Shown here in pieces: positions 8,247 to 15,217 of a stretch of DNA of 64,000 nt (position 1 is its first letter; every line of letters begins with the position of its first letter). The DNA is from Pseudoponticoccus marisrubri (GTDB lineage Bacteria; Pseudomonadota; Alphaproteobacteria; Rhodobacterales; Rhodobacteraceae). Under the pieces are notes generated by a model, which made no database searches, was not told the DNA's origin, and worked only from the letters and a program-made list of their open reading frames with translations. Made by a program: the position numbers and the translations under genes. The DNA is taken from assembly GCF_001482405.1 (NCBI RefSeq), contig NZ_LPXO01000007.1, positions 5,001 through 69,000 of the forward strand, read 5' to 3'.

Positions 8247-9412
8247 ACGCGCTGTTCCTTGCCTATGCCTATCTGCGCTATCACTGGGCGCGCAGCGCGG
8301 TGCTGGTGGTGGTGGCGGCGCTGATCCTCTTCGTGCCGGCCGCGACGCAGATCCTGCTGTCGACCAGCGAACGCGCGCTGGTGGCCCGGGGCGAGGCGAC
8401 GCCGCTGGTACTGGGCGCGCGCGGCTCCGAGCTCGACCTGACCATGTCGGCGCTTTATTTCTCGGACGAACGGCCCGACCCGATCCGCATGTCCCAGGTC
8501 GAGGCGATCTGGGACAGCGGGCTGGCCATGCCCCTGCCGCTGCACACGGCGTTTTCCTCGGGCGGGTTCCGGATCGTTGGCACGACGCTGGACTATTTCG
8601 GCTTCCGCGATCTCGAGGTGGCGCAGGGCCGCGGCCTGACCCTGCTGGGCGAGGCGGTGATCGGCGCCGAGGTGGCGCAGGCGCTGGACAAGGGCGTGGG
8701 CGACGCGCTGGTCTCGGCGCCCGAGAACCTGTTCGACCTCGACGGGGTCTACCCGCTGGAAATGCCCATCGTGGGCGTGCTGGCGCCCACCAACACCCCC
8801 GATGACAACGCGATCTTCGTCGACATCAAGACCGCCTGGGTGATCCAGGGGATCGGCCACGGTCACGAGGACGTGGTCACCGCCGCCGACATCGCCTCGG
8901 GCACCGATGCGCTGGCCAATGCGGCCGTGGTGCAATACCAGCGCATCACGCCCGAGAATATCGAGAGCTTCCATTTCCACGGCAGCCAGGACGACTTCCC
9001 CGCCTCCTCGGTGATCGTGGTGCCCAATGACACGCGCTCGGGCACCATCCTCAAGGGCCGCTATCTCGACCCCGAAAGCCCGACCCAGCTGGTCGAGCCG
9101 GCCGGGGTGATCCGCGGGCTGGTGGACCGGATCTTCCGCATCAAGACATTGCTGGACGTGGTCACGGCCATCATCGCCGTGGCCGCGCTGGCCGCGATCG
9201 GTTTGGCGGTCTTTCTCAGCTACCGGCTGCGCGCCGGCGAGATCGCCACCGCCGTCAAGCTGGGCGCGCGGCGCGGGATGGTGCTTCGGCTCTTGGCAGC
9301 AGAAACCGTCACGCTACTGTTTGTCGCAGGCGGTTTTGCCATGGCGGGCGCCGTGGTCGTCTCACGGAACGCGGAAAGCTGGGTCGGGTTCCTGCTGGCG
9401 CTCGGCTCGTGA
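8243..9412 (+). CDS. FtsX/MacB-type ABC transporter permease
   Basis: The 389-residue protein has a first membrane segment at about 18-38, a large periplasmic domain (about 40-300) and a C-terminal FtsX-type block with segments around 311-331 and 354-374. A cytoplasmic loop reads AVKLGARRGMVLRLLAAE, typical of the family's coupling region. It ends soon after the third segment with only a short hydrophobic tail (SWVGFLLALGS), so the usual fourth helix looks short or missing. It overlaps the ATPase gene by four bases. Partner genes encode a metal-binding protein and a DUF4198 protein, an uncommon mix for this permease class. Confidence 0.85.
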   Translation: MNALFLAYAYLRYHWARSAVLVVVAALILFVPAATQILLSTSERALVARGEATPLVLGARGSELDLTMSALYFSDERPDPIRMSQVEAIWDSGLAMPLPLHTAFSSGGFRIVGTTLDYFGFRDLEVAQGRGLTLLGEAVIGAEVAQALDKGVGDALVSAPENLFDLDGVYPLEMPIVGVLAPTNTPDDNAIFVDIKTAWVIQGIGHGHEDVVTAADIASGTDALANAAVVQYQRITPENIESFHFHGSQDDFPASSVIVVPNDTRSGTILKGRYLDPESPTQLVEPAGVIRGLVDRIFRIKTLLDVVTAIIAVAALAAIGLAVFLSYRLRAGEIATAVKLGARRGMVLRLLAAETVTLLFVAGGFAMAGAVVVSRNAESWVGFLLALGS

Positions 9413-9438
9413 ACAGGTCTCGGACAAAGGATTTTTGC

Positions 9439-10209
9439 ATGAAACGTCATCTTCTCTCGGCCACGCTGGCCGGCCTCGTCGCCGCCACCCCGGCGCTGGC
9501 CCATTACGGCATGATTATTCCCAGCGATCCGATGGTCAGCCAGGAAGACGGGCGCAGCGTCGGGCTGACCATGTCCTTCTCGCACCCGTTCGAGATGGAC
9601 GGCATGATGCTCGACCGCCCGGTCGCCTTCAGCGTGACCCATGAGGGCGAGACGACCGACCTGCTGGGCAGCCTGCAGGAGGCGACGGTGATGGATGACG
9701 CGGGCTTCACGCTGGACTACCCGCTGGAGCGCCCGGGCACCTACATCTTTGCCATGGAGCCCCAGCCCTACTGGGAGCCGGCCGAGGATGCCTTCATCAT
9801 CCACTACACCAAGACCTACGTGACCGCCTATGGCGATGACGAGGGCTGGGATACCGAGCTGGGCCTCAAGACCGAGATCGTGCCGCTGTCCAAGCCCTTT
9901 GGCCTGTGGGAAGGCAATGTCTTCCAGGGAATCGTCAAGATGGATGGCGAAGCCGTGCCCTATGCCGAGGTCGAGGTCGAGTTCCTGAACGACACCGCCG
10001 GCGCCACCGCCCCGGACGAGCTGATGATCACCCAGACCGTCAAGGCCGACGAGAACGGCGTCTTCACCTATGCGCCGCCGTCCGAGGGCTGGTGGGGCTT
10101 TGCCGCGCTCAACACCGCCGACTACACCCTCCCGCAAGAGGGCGAGGACAAGGCGGTCGAGCTGGGCGCCGTGATCTGGGTGCATTTCGAAGGCTGGACC
10201 GGGCAGTGA
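9439..10209 (+). CDS. DUF4198 domain-containing exported protein
   Basis: This 256-residue protein has a signal peptide (MKRHLLSATLAGLVAATPALA) and opens its mature chain with HYGMIIPSDPMV, typical of DUF4198 proteins linked to nickel/cobalt and other metal uptake. Its mature part is acidic and beta rich, with EMDGMMLDRPVAF and a C-terminal carboxypeptidase-regulatory-like fold. The N-terminal His after cleavage could ligate metal. ATG 9439 with upstream ACAAAGGA is preferred to GTG 9409, which would prefix the signal peptide with polar residues. Its stop overlaps the next start (GTGA). Confidence 0.85.
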   Translation: MKRHLLSATLAGLVAATPALAHYGMIIPSDPMVSQEDGRSVGLTMSFSHPFEMDGMMLDRPVAFSVTHEGETTDLLGSLQEATVMDDAGFTLDYPLERPGTYIFAMEPQPYWEPAEDAFIIHYTKTYVTAYGDDEGWDTELGLKTEIVPLSKPFGLWEGNVFQGIVKMDGEAVPYAEVEVEFLNDTAGATAPDELMITQTVKADENGVFTYAPPSEGWWGFAALNTADYTLPQEGEDKAVELGAVIWVHFEGWTGQ

Positions 10210-10541
10210 TCCGCGCCGCCGCCCTAGCCGCCCTGCTGTCTGCCGCACCGATCGGTGCGGCAGCCCACCAGCTGGTCGTCTTCGCCTCGGTCGATTGCGA
10301 GACCGTGCTGGTCGAGGCGAAATTCTCCTCCGGCCGGGTCGCCCAGCAGGGCGAGGTGCGCGTTCTGGACGGCCAGAACACGCTGCTGACCACGCTGCCG
10401 CTGGCCGAAGATGGCACCGCGCGCATCCCGCTCGAGTCGCTGGACTATTCCGGCGGGCTGATGATCGAGGTGGATACCGGCGGGCATGACAATTACTGGA
10501 TCCTGACCCCCGAGGACATCGCACGCAAATGCGGAAGCTGA
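10206..10541 (+). CDS. Small exported protein of unknown function in metal ABC operon
   Basis: The 111-residue protein starts with GTG 10206, overlapping the DUF4198 stop. It has a signal peptide (VIRAAALAALLSAAPIGAAA) before AHQLVVFASVDCE. The mature part is a compact beta-rich domain with Cys near residue 32 and a second Cys close to the end (ARKCGS), possibly disulfide bonded. The mature start HQL resembles the HYG start of the neighbouring DUF4198 protein, so it may be a shortened relative. It overlaps the metal-binding protein gene by 13 bases. Confidence 0.75.
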   Translation: MIRAAALAALLSAAPIGAAAHQLVVFASVDCETVLVEAKFSSGRVAQQGEVRVLDGQNTLLTTLPLAEDGTARIPLESLDYSGGLMIEVDTGGHDNYWILTPEDIARKCGS

Positions 10542-11434
10542 TCCCGACCACCACCCCGCGCCTGCTGCTTGCGGCGTTTCTTCTCCTGGCCGCCGGGGCC
10601 GCGATGGCGCAGGAGCGCGCGCGCATCGTCGCGGTGAACTACCCGCTGGCCTATTTCGCCGAGCGGCTGGCCGGGGACGCGGCCGAGGTGATCTACCCTG
10701 TGCCCGAGAGCGTCGACCCGTCCTTCTGGCGCCCCGCCATCGCCGATATCAGCACGGTGCAATCGGCCGACCTGATCCTGCTGAACGGTGCCGGCTTCGC
10801 CACGTGGGTGGACCGCGTGTCCCTGCCGCGCTCAAAGCTGGTGAACAGCTCGGACGGGCTGTCGGACCGGTTCATCTCGACCCAGAGCATCACCCACAGC
10901 CATGGCGACGGGGGCGAGCATTCGCACGAGGGCACCGCCGCCTATACCTGGCTCGACCCGGACCTGGCCATCGCCCAGGCCGAGGCCGTGGCCCGCGCCA
11001 TGACGGCCCGTGGCCTCGCGCCCGCGGATGCGGTGCAGGACCGGCTGGACGCGCTGCGCAGTGAGCTGGAGACCCTCGATGCCGCCGCAGGCGATGCGCT
11101 GGCCGATGCCGGCACGGTGCCGATGATCGCCACCCATCCGCGCTACCAATATCTTGCGCGCGCCTACGGGCTGGACATCGCGGCGCTGGACTGGGACGCG
11201 GGCGCGACGCCCGATGCCGACCAGCTTCAGGCCCTGTCCGACCTCGCCGCCGAACGCGGTGCCCGCATCCTGATCTGGGAGGCCGACCCGGGTGCCGAGG
11301 CAATGACCGCCACCGACGAGTTGGGCCTGACCAGCGTGGTCTTCCCGCCGCTGGCCACCCCGCCGGAGGACGGCAGCTATCTCGAGGCCTTCCGCGCAGC
11401 CGTCACCGCGCTCGGCACAGCCGCCACCCCCTGA
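10529..11434 (+). CDS. ZnuA-like metal ABC transporter substrate-binding protein
   Basis: The 301-residue periplasmic protein has a signal peptide ending AAMAQ and a cluster A-I metal-binding fold. Motifs include IVAVNYPLAYFAERLAG, ADLILLNGAGFATWVDR and MIATHPRYQYLARAYGLD. A His-rich loop near residues 123-135 (HSHGDGGEHSHEG) is typical of zinc-binding ZnuA proteins. It is the last gene of the operon that starts at 6997. No ZnuB/ZnuC genes are present here; the only permease in the operon is FtsX-like. Metal identity (zinc most likely) is inferred from the His loop alone. Confidence 0.88.
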   Translation: MRKLIPTTTPRLLLAAFLLLAAGAAMAQERARIVAVNYPLAYFAERLAGDAAEVIYPVPESVDPSFWRPAIADISTVQSADLILLNGAGFATWVDRVSLPRSKLVNSSDGLSDRFISTQSITHSHGDGGEHSHEGTAAYTWLDPDLAIAQAEAVARAMTARGLAPADAVQDRLDALRSELETLDAAAGDALADAGTVPMIATHPRYQYLARAYGLDIAALDWDAGATPDADQLQALSDLAAERGARILIWEADPGAEAMTATDELGLTSVVFPPLATPPEDGSYLEAFRAAVTALGTAATP

Positions 11435-11448
11435 CACTGCCCACGGGC

Positions 11449-12264
11449 TCAGCGGCCCGTGGCATAGACGCTGTTGGCCCAGGTGCCGCCGCAGATCTCG
11501 TCGGCCTTGCCGGTGCAGGGCATGTCGCAGGCCTCGGACGAGCCATAGCGGCCATAGTCGTTGTCGCAGAAGCAATGCGACGCGTACTGCGTCCCGGCAT
11601 AGGCATAGCCCTCTGCCGCACAGGCCGCGATGCAGACCGCCGCGCTCATCGCCGGCCCTTCCATGATGAAGACGCTCAGATCGCGGTCGGCCTCGTCCTT
11701 GAAACAGCCCAGGTACTGCCCGGCCGTCGTCGCAGCGGGCGGCGGTGGCGGCGTGGTCGAACCGACAGCGCGCCCCGTGACCCGCAGAAAGCCCTGCCCG
11801 CCCGAGCCCGCGTTCTGGCAGATGCGCGGCGGGGTGACCGACAGGCTGTAGCTTCCGGCCGGCAGGGAGCGCCCCAGATCGAAGACCCCCTCGCACCATT
11901 CGGGCTGGTGGATGTCGCAGGCGCCGCGCCGGATCTGGCCCACCAGCACCGTGGCGCCGCGCCCATCATGGAAACTGGCCGGGGCGCTCTGCTGGCCCGC
12001 CGGCCAGTTGTACCAGGTGACCAGCTGCGACACCTCGGTGCCGGTGGCCAGCGTGAACGCCGCCTGCCCCGTCATCCCACAGGCGCCGCGGTTCCAGTTG
12101 TCGACCACCACCCCCTCTGCCACCGGCGCGGGCGCCTTGTAGCGCCATGTAAAATCCTCCGACAGGATCACGGTGCGCCCGTCCGGCGCAGTGGCCTCGA
12201 ACTCGGCCGCGGCCGGGCCGGCCAGCACAAGGCAGATGCTCAGCAGTGCAACGATCGATCTCAT
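11449..12264 (-). CDS. Secreted protein with C-terminal WSC carbohydrate-binding domain
   Basis: The 271-residue protein has a signal peptide (MRSIVALLSICLVLAGPAAA). A 150-residue N-terminal region contains several Cys. A proline linker (STTPPPPPAATT) joins it to a WSC-like domain at about 184-271. That domain starts YLGCFKDEADRDL, continues CIAACAAEGYAYAGTQYASHCFC and ends CGGTWANSVYAT. Its eight Cys match the WSC pattern of fungal wall sensors and some carbohydrate-active proteins, uncommon in bacteria. It is convergent with the metal-binding gene, 14 bases apart. Binding to a polysaccharide outside the cell is inferred. Confidence 0.8.
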   Translation of the reverse strand: MRSIVALLSICLVLAGPAAAEFEATAPDGRTVILSEDFTWRYKAPAPVAEGVVVDNWNRGACGMTGQAAFTLATGTEVSQLVTWYNWPAGQQSAPASFHDGRGATVLVGQIRRGACDIHQPEWCEGVFDLGRSLPAGSYSLSVTPPRICQNAGSGGQGFLRVTGRAVGSTTPPPPPAATTAGQYLGCFKDEADRDLSVFIMEGPAMSAAVCIAACAAEGYAYAGTQYASHCFCDNDYGRYGSSEACDMPCTGKADEICGGTWANSVYATGR

Positions 12265-12351
12265 GGAAACCCTCCCTCTCTTGCCGGGGCAAGGATGGCC
12301 CGGAGCGGACCGGCAGGGCCTTGATCTGCATCACGCCGGGCGCGGCGCGTG

Positions 12352-12648
12352 CTAGCGCCGCTTGCGCCGCCCCCCGGCGCTGCGCTTGTGGAATTCCGGC
12401 GGGCGCTTGGCGACCCAAGCCAGGAAGCCGGTCATGCGCGGATGGCTGCGCAGCGCCTCGACCGTGTTGACCTCGCGCGCCAGCTCGGCCTCGGTGAAGC
12501 GGGCATGGATCTCGTTGTGGCAGATCTGGTGCAGGCGCACGACAGGCCCGCCCTTGCCGCCCTTCAGCTTGGGCACGAGGTGATGCAGGCTCTGCCGGAC
12601 CCCGGGCGGGATCGGGCGGCCGCAGAGCGGGCAGATCGGGTCGGTCAT
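12352..12648 (-). CDS. Small HNH-type protein
   Basis: The 98-residue basic protein begins with CPLCGRPI (Cys6, Cys9) and contains QSLHHLVPKLKGG followed by LHQICHNEIH, a recognisable HNH nuclease core with zinc-binding Cys and the catalytic HH pair. It ends in a very basic tail (RRKRR). Such stand-alone HNH proteins are widespread in Rhodobacterales. No defence, phage or restriction gene is adjacent. Whether it cleaves DNA is unknown. It lies 87 bases downstream of the WSC gene on the same strand. Confidence 0.8.
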   Translation of the reverse strand: MTDPICPLCGRPIPPGVRQSLHHLVPKLKGGKGGPVVRLHQICHNEIHARFTEAELAREVNTVEALRSHPRMTGFLAWVAKRPPEFHKRSAGGRRKRR

Positions 12649-12713
12649 GTCTTGTGCCTTTCACGGGCTCGGGGCATGACAGTGGCGCACGCCCGCACAG
12701 GATCAAGCCCGGC

Positions 12714-14039
12714 ATGAATTTCGACCTCGCCTCGCAGCCCGAGATCATCCAGCGCGGCGCCGCCTACGCGGTGCAGGGCTGGGACATTGCCAAGGGATGG
12801 CTGATGTCGCCCGCCGCCTGGTCGCAATTCGGCCTGCTGCTGGCTGCCTTCCTGCTGGCATGGTTGCTGACCCGCCGCCTGCGCCCGGCGATGGAACGCC
12901 TGCTGACCCCGCCGGCGGGGCGCAGCTCGCTGCTGGCCACGCTGCGCCGCTTCCTGCTGGTCTTCGTGCCGCTGCTGCTGCCGCTCCTGGCCTTCGCCTT
13001 CACCGCGATCGGCGAACAGGCCACGCGCGCGGTGTTCGGCACCGGGGCGGTGATCGCCTTCGGCAAGCGGCTCTTCCTGCTGCTGGCTGCCCGCATCCTC
13101 GTGCGCGAGATCGTCACCGACGGCTTTCTCAAGCTGCTGGGCCGGGTGATCCTGCTGCCGGTCATGGCGCTTTACGCGCTGGGGCTTCTGGACGTGGCCA
13201 CGGCGCGGCTGAACGAGATGACCGTCAGCCTCGGCAATATCGAGTTCACCGTGATGGCGGTGATCCGCGGCGTGATCGCCGGGGCGATCCTGTTCTGGCT
13301 GGGGCGCTGGTCCAACGACCAGACCGGAAGCTACATCTCGAAACAGGACCAGATGCGCCCGGCCACGCGGCAACTGGCGGCCAAGGCGGCCGAGTTCACC
13401 ATCTTCGCCGTCGCCTTCTTCCTGCTGCTCAACATCGTGGGCATCCCGCTGACCTCGCTGGCGGTGCTGTCGGGCGCGATCGGCGTGGGCCTGGGCTTCG
13501 GCCTGCAGAAGATCGCGTCGAACTACATCTCGGGCGTGATCCTGCTGCTGGAAGGGCAGGCCACGGTGGGCGATTTCGTCGAGCTGGACAACGGCATGGC
13601 CGGCACGATCGTGCAGACCACCGCCCGTGCCATGATCCTCGAGACCTATGACGGGCGCTGGATCGTCGTGCCGAACGAGGATTTCATCACCACCCGCGTG
13701 ATCAACTATTCCGACCAGGGCTCCACCAACCGCTACGAGGTGCCCTTCTCGGTCAGCTACGACACCGACATCAACCGCGTCCCCCCGATCATCGAGGCCG
13801 CGGTCGCGACCCACCCCGACGTGCTGGACGACCCCTTCCCGCCCGATTGCGAGCTGCGCGGCTTCGGCGACTCGGGCGTCGAGTTCGCGGTCGAGTTCTG
13901 GGTCGCCGGGATCGATGACGGGCGGCACAAGTACAGCTCGGACGTGGGCTTCCTGATCTGGAACGCGCTGCGCGACAACGGGATCGAGATCCCCTACCCG
14001 CACCGCGTGGTCGAGCTGCGCCAGCCCGCCGAGACATGA
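12714..14039 (+). CDS. MscS-family mechanosensitive ion channel
   Basis: This 441-residue inner-membrane protein has about five to six N-terminal hydrophobic segments followed by the MscS pore and beta domain. The pore helix and following region are visible as LSGAIGVGLGFGLQKIASNYISGVILLLEGQATVGDFVEL. The cytoplasmic domain includes WIVVPNEDFITTRVINYS. MscS channels release solutes on hypo-osmotic shock. ATG 12714 is chosen because homologues begin near the hydrophilic MNFDLASQ; an upstream in-frame ATG gives an unrelated polar tail. Its stop overlaps the next gene by four bases. Confidence 0.93.
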   Translation: MNFDLASQPEIIQRGAAYAVQGWDIAKGWLMSPAAWSQFGLLLAAFLLAWLLTRRLRPAMERLLTPPAGRSSLLATLRRFLLVFVPLLLPLLAFAFTAIGEQATRAVFGTGAVIAFGKRLFLLLAARILVREIVTDGFLKLLGRVILLPVMALYALGLLDVATARLNEMTVSLGNIEFTVMAVIRGVIAGAILFWLGRWSNDQTGSYISKQDQMRPATRQLAAKAAEFTIFAVAFFLLLNIVGIPLTSLAVLSGAIGVGLGFGLQKIASNYISGVILLLEGQATVGDFVELDNGMAGTIVQTTARAMILETYDGRWIVVPNEDFITTRVINYSDQGSTNRYEVPFSVSYDTDINRVPPIIEAAVATHPDVLDDPFPPDCELRGFGDSGVEFAVEFWVAGIDDGRHKYSSDVGFLIWNALRDNGIEIPYPHRVVELRQPAET

Positions 14040-15217
14040 GCGGCGCGCTGGTGATCGGCGCCGGGCCCGCCGGCCTGATGGCGGCCGATGCGCTCTCGGC
14101 GGCGGGCGTGCCGGTGACGCTGGCCGATGCCAAGCCCTCGGTCGCGCGCAAGTTCCTGATGGCCGGCAAATCCGGCCTGAACCTGACCAAGATGGCGCCG
14201 TTCGAGCACTTCCTCGCCGCCTATGGCGTGGCGGCCGGGCCGCTGAGGCCCATGCTGCAGGCCTTCGGGCCGGAGGCGGTGCGCGACTGGGCCGAGGGGC
14301 TGGGCCAGCCCTGTTTCACCGGCTCGACCGGGCGGCTTTTCCCATGCGCGATGAAGGCCTCGCCCCTGTTGCGGGCATGGCTGGCGCGGCTGGACGCACA
14401 GGGCGTGACGCGCCGCACGCGTTGGCGCTGGACCGGCTGGCAGGGTGACGCATCCCTGTTCGACACGCCTGGGGGCCCGGTCCGGCTGACCCCGCAGGTC
14501 ACCGTGCTGGCCATGGGCGGGGCCAGCTGGGCGCGGCTCGGCTCGGACGGCGCCTGGGCCGGGGCGCTGCGCGACACGGGCCTGCCGGTGACGCCCTTCG
14601 CGCCCTCGAATGTCGGGATCGCGGTGGACTGGTCGTCCCATATGGCGCCGCATTTCGGTGCGCCGCTCAAGGGCATGGCGTTCCGCGCCGGGAGCCGCGT
14701 GTCGCGCGGCGAGGCGGTGCTCTCGGCGCGCGGGCTCGAGGGCGGCGGGCTCTACCCGCTGGCCCCGGCGCTGCGCGACGGCCATGCGCTGCGCATCGAC
14801 CTCGCCCCCGATCTCGACACCGCCGCGCTGGCGGCGCGGCTCGACCGGCCGCGCGGCAAGCAGAGCCGGGCCAACATGCTGCGCAAGGCGCTTGGCCTGT
14901 CGCCGCAGGCGCGCGCGCTGATGAACGAATGCCTGCGCCCCCTGCCCGACGGCCCGCAGGCGCTGGCCGCGGCGCTCAAGGCGCTGCCGGTGCCGATGAC
15001 CGGGCTGCGCCCGATGGACGAGGCGATCTCGACCGCCGGCGGTGTGCCCTTCGACGCGCTGGATGCGGGGCTGATGCTGCGCGCCCGCCCCGGCACGTTC
15101 TGCGCCGGCGAGATGCTGGACTGGGAGGCGCCCACCGGCGGCTACCTGCTGACCGGCTGCCTTGCCACCGGGCTCTGGGCCGGGCAGCACGCGGCCCGCT
15201 GGCTGGCCGCGTCCTAG
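14036..15217 (+). CDS. TIGR03862-type (HI0933-like) flavoprotein
   Basis: The 393-residue protein begins with an FAD-binding Rossmann motif (ALVIGAGPAGLMAADALSAAG, given here split at residues 4-24) and contains KFLMAGKSGLNLTK, the family's equivalent of GRCNLTN. Later blocks include PCFTGSTGRLFPCAMKAS and a C-terminal CAGEMLDWEAPTGGYLL that closes over FAD. These match the TIGR03862 subfamily of HI0933-like flavoproteins. The physiological substrate is unknown. It overlaps the MscS gene by four bases and is convergent with, and overlaps by four bases, the OmpA-like gene. Confidence 0.9.
   Translation: MSGALVIGAGPAGLMAADALSAAGVPVTLADAKPSVARKFLMAGKSGLNLTKMAPFEHFLAAYGVAAGPLRPMLQAFGPEAVRDWAEGLGQPCFTGSTGRLFPCAMKASPLLRAWLARLDAQGVTRRTRWRWTGWQGDASLFDTPGGPVRLTPQVTVLAMGGASWARLGSDGAWAGALRDTGLPVTPFAPSNVGIAVDWSSHMAPHFGAPLKGMAFRAGSRVSRGEAVLSARGLEGGGLYPLAPALRDGHALRIDLAPDLDTAALAARLDRPRGKQSRANMLRKALGLSPQARALMNECLRPLPDGPQALAAALKALPVPMTGLRPMDEAISTAGGVPFDALDAGLMLRARPGTFCAGEMLDWEAPTGGYLLTGCLATGLWAGQHAARWLAAS

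Noticed and set aside
12352-12648. HNH protein as part of a defence island
   Set aside because: No restriction, toxin, retron or phage-defence neighbour; flanked by ordinary envelope genes.
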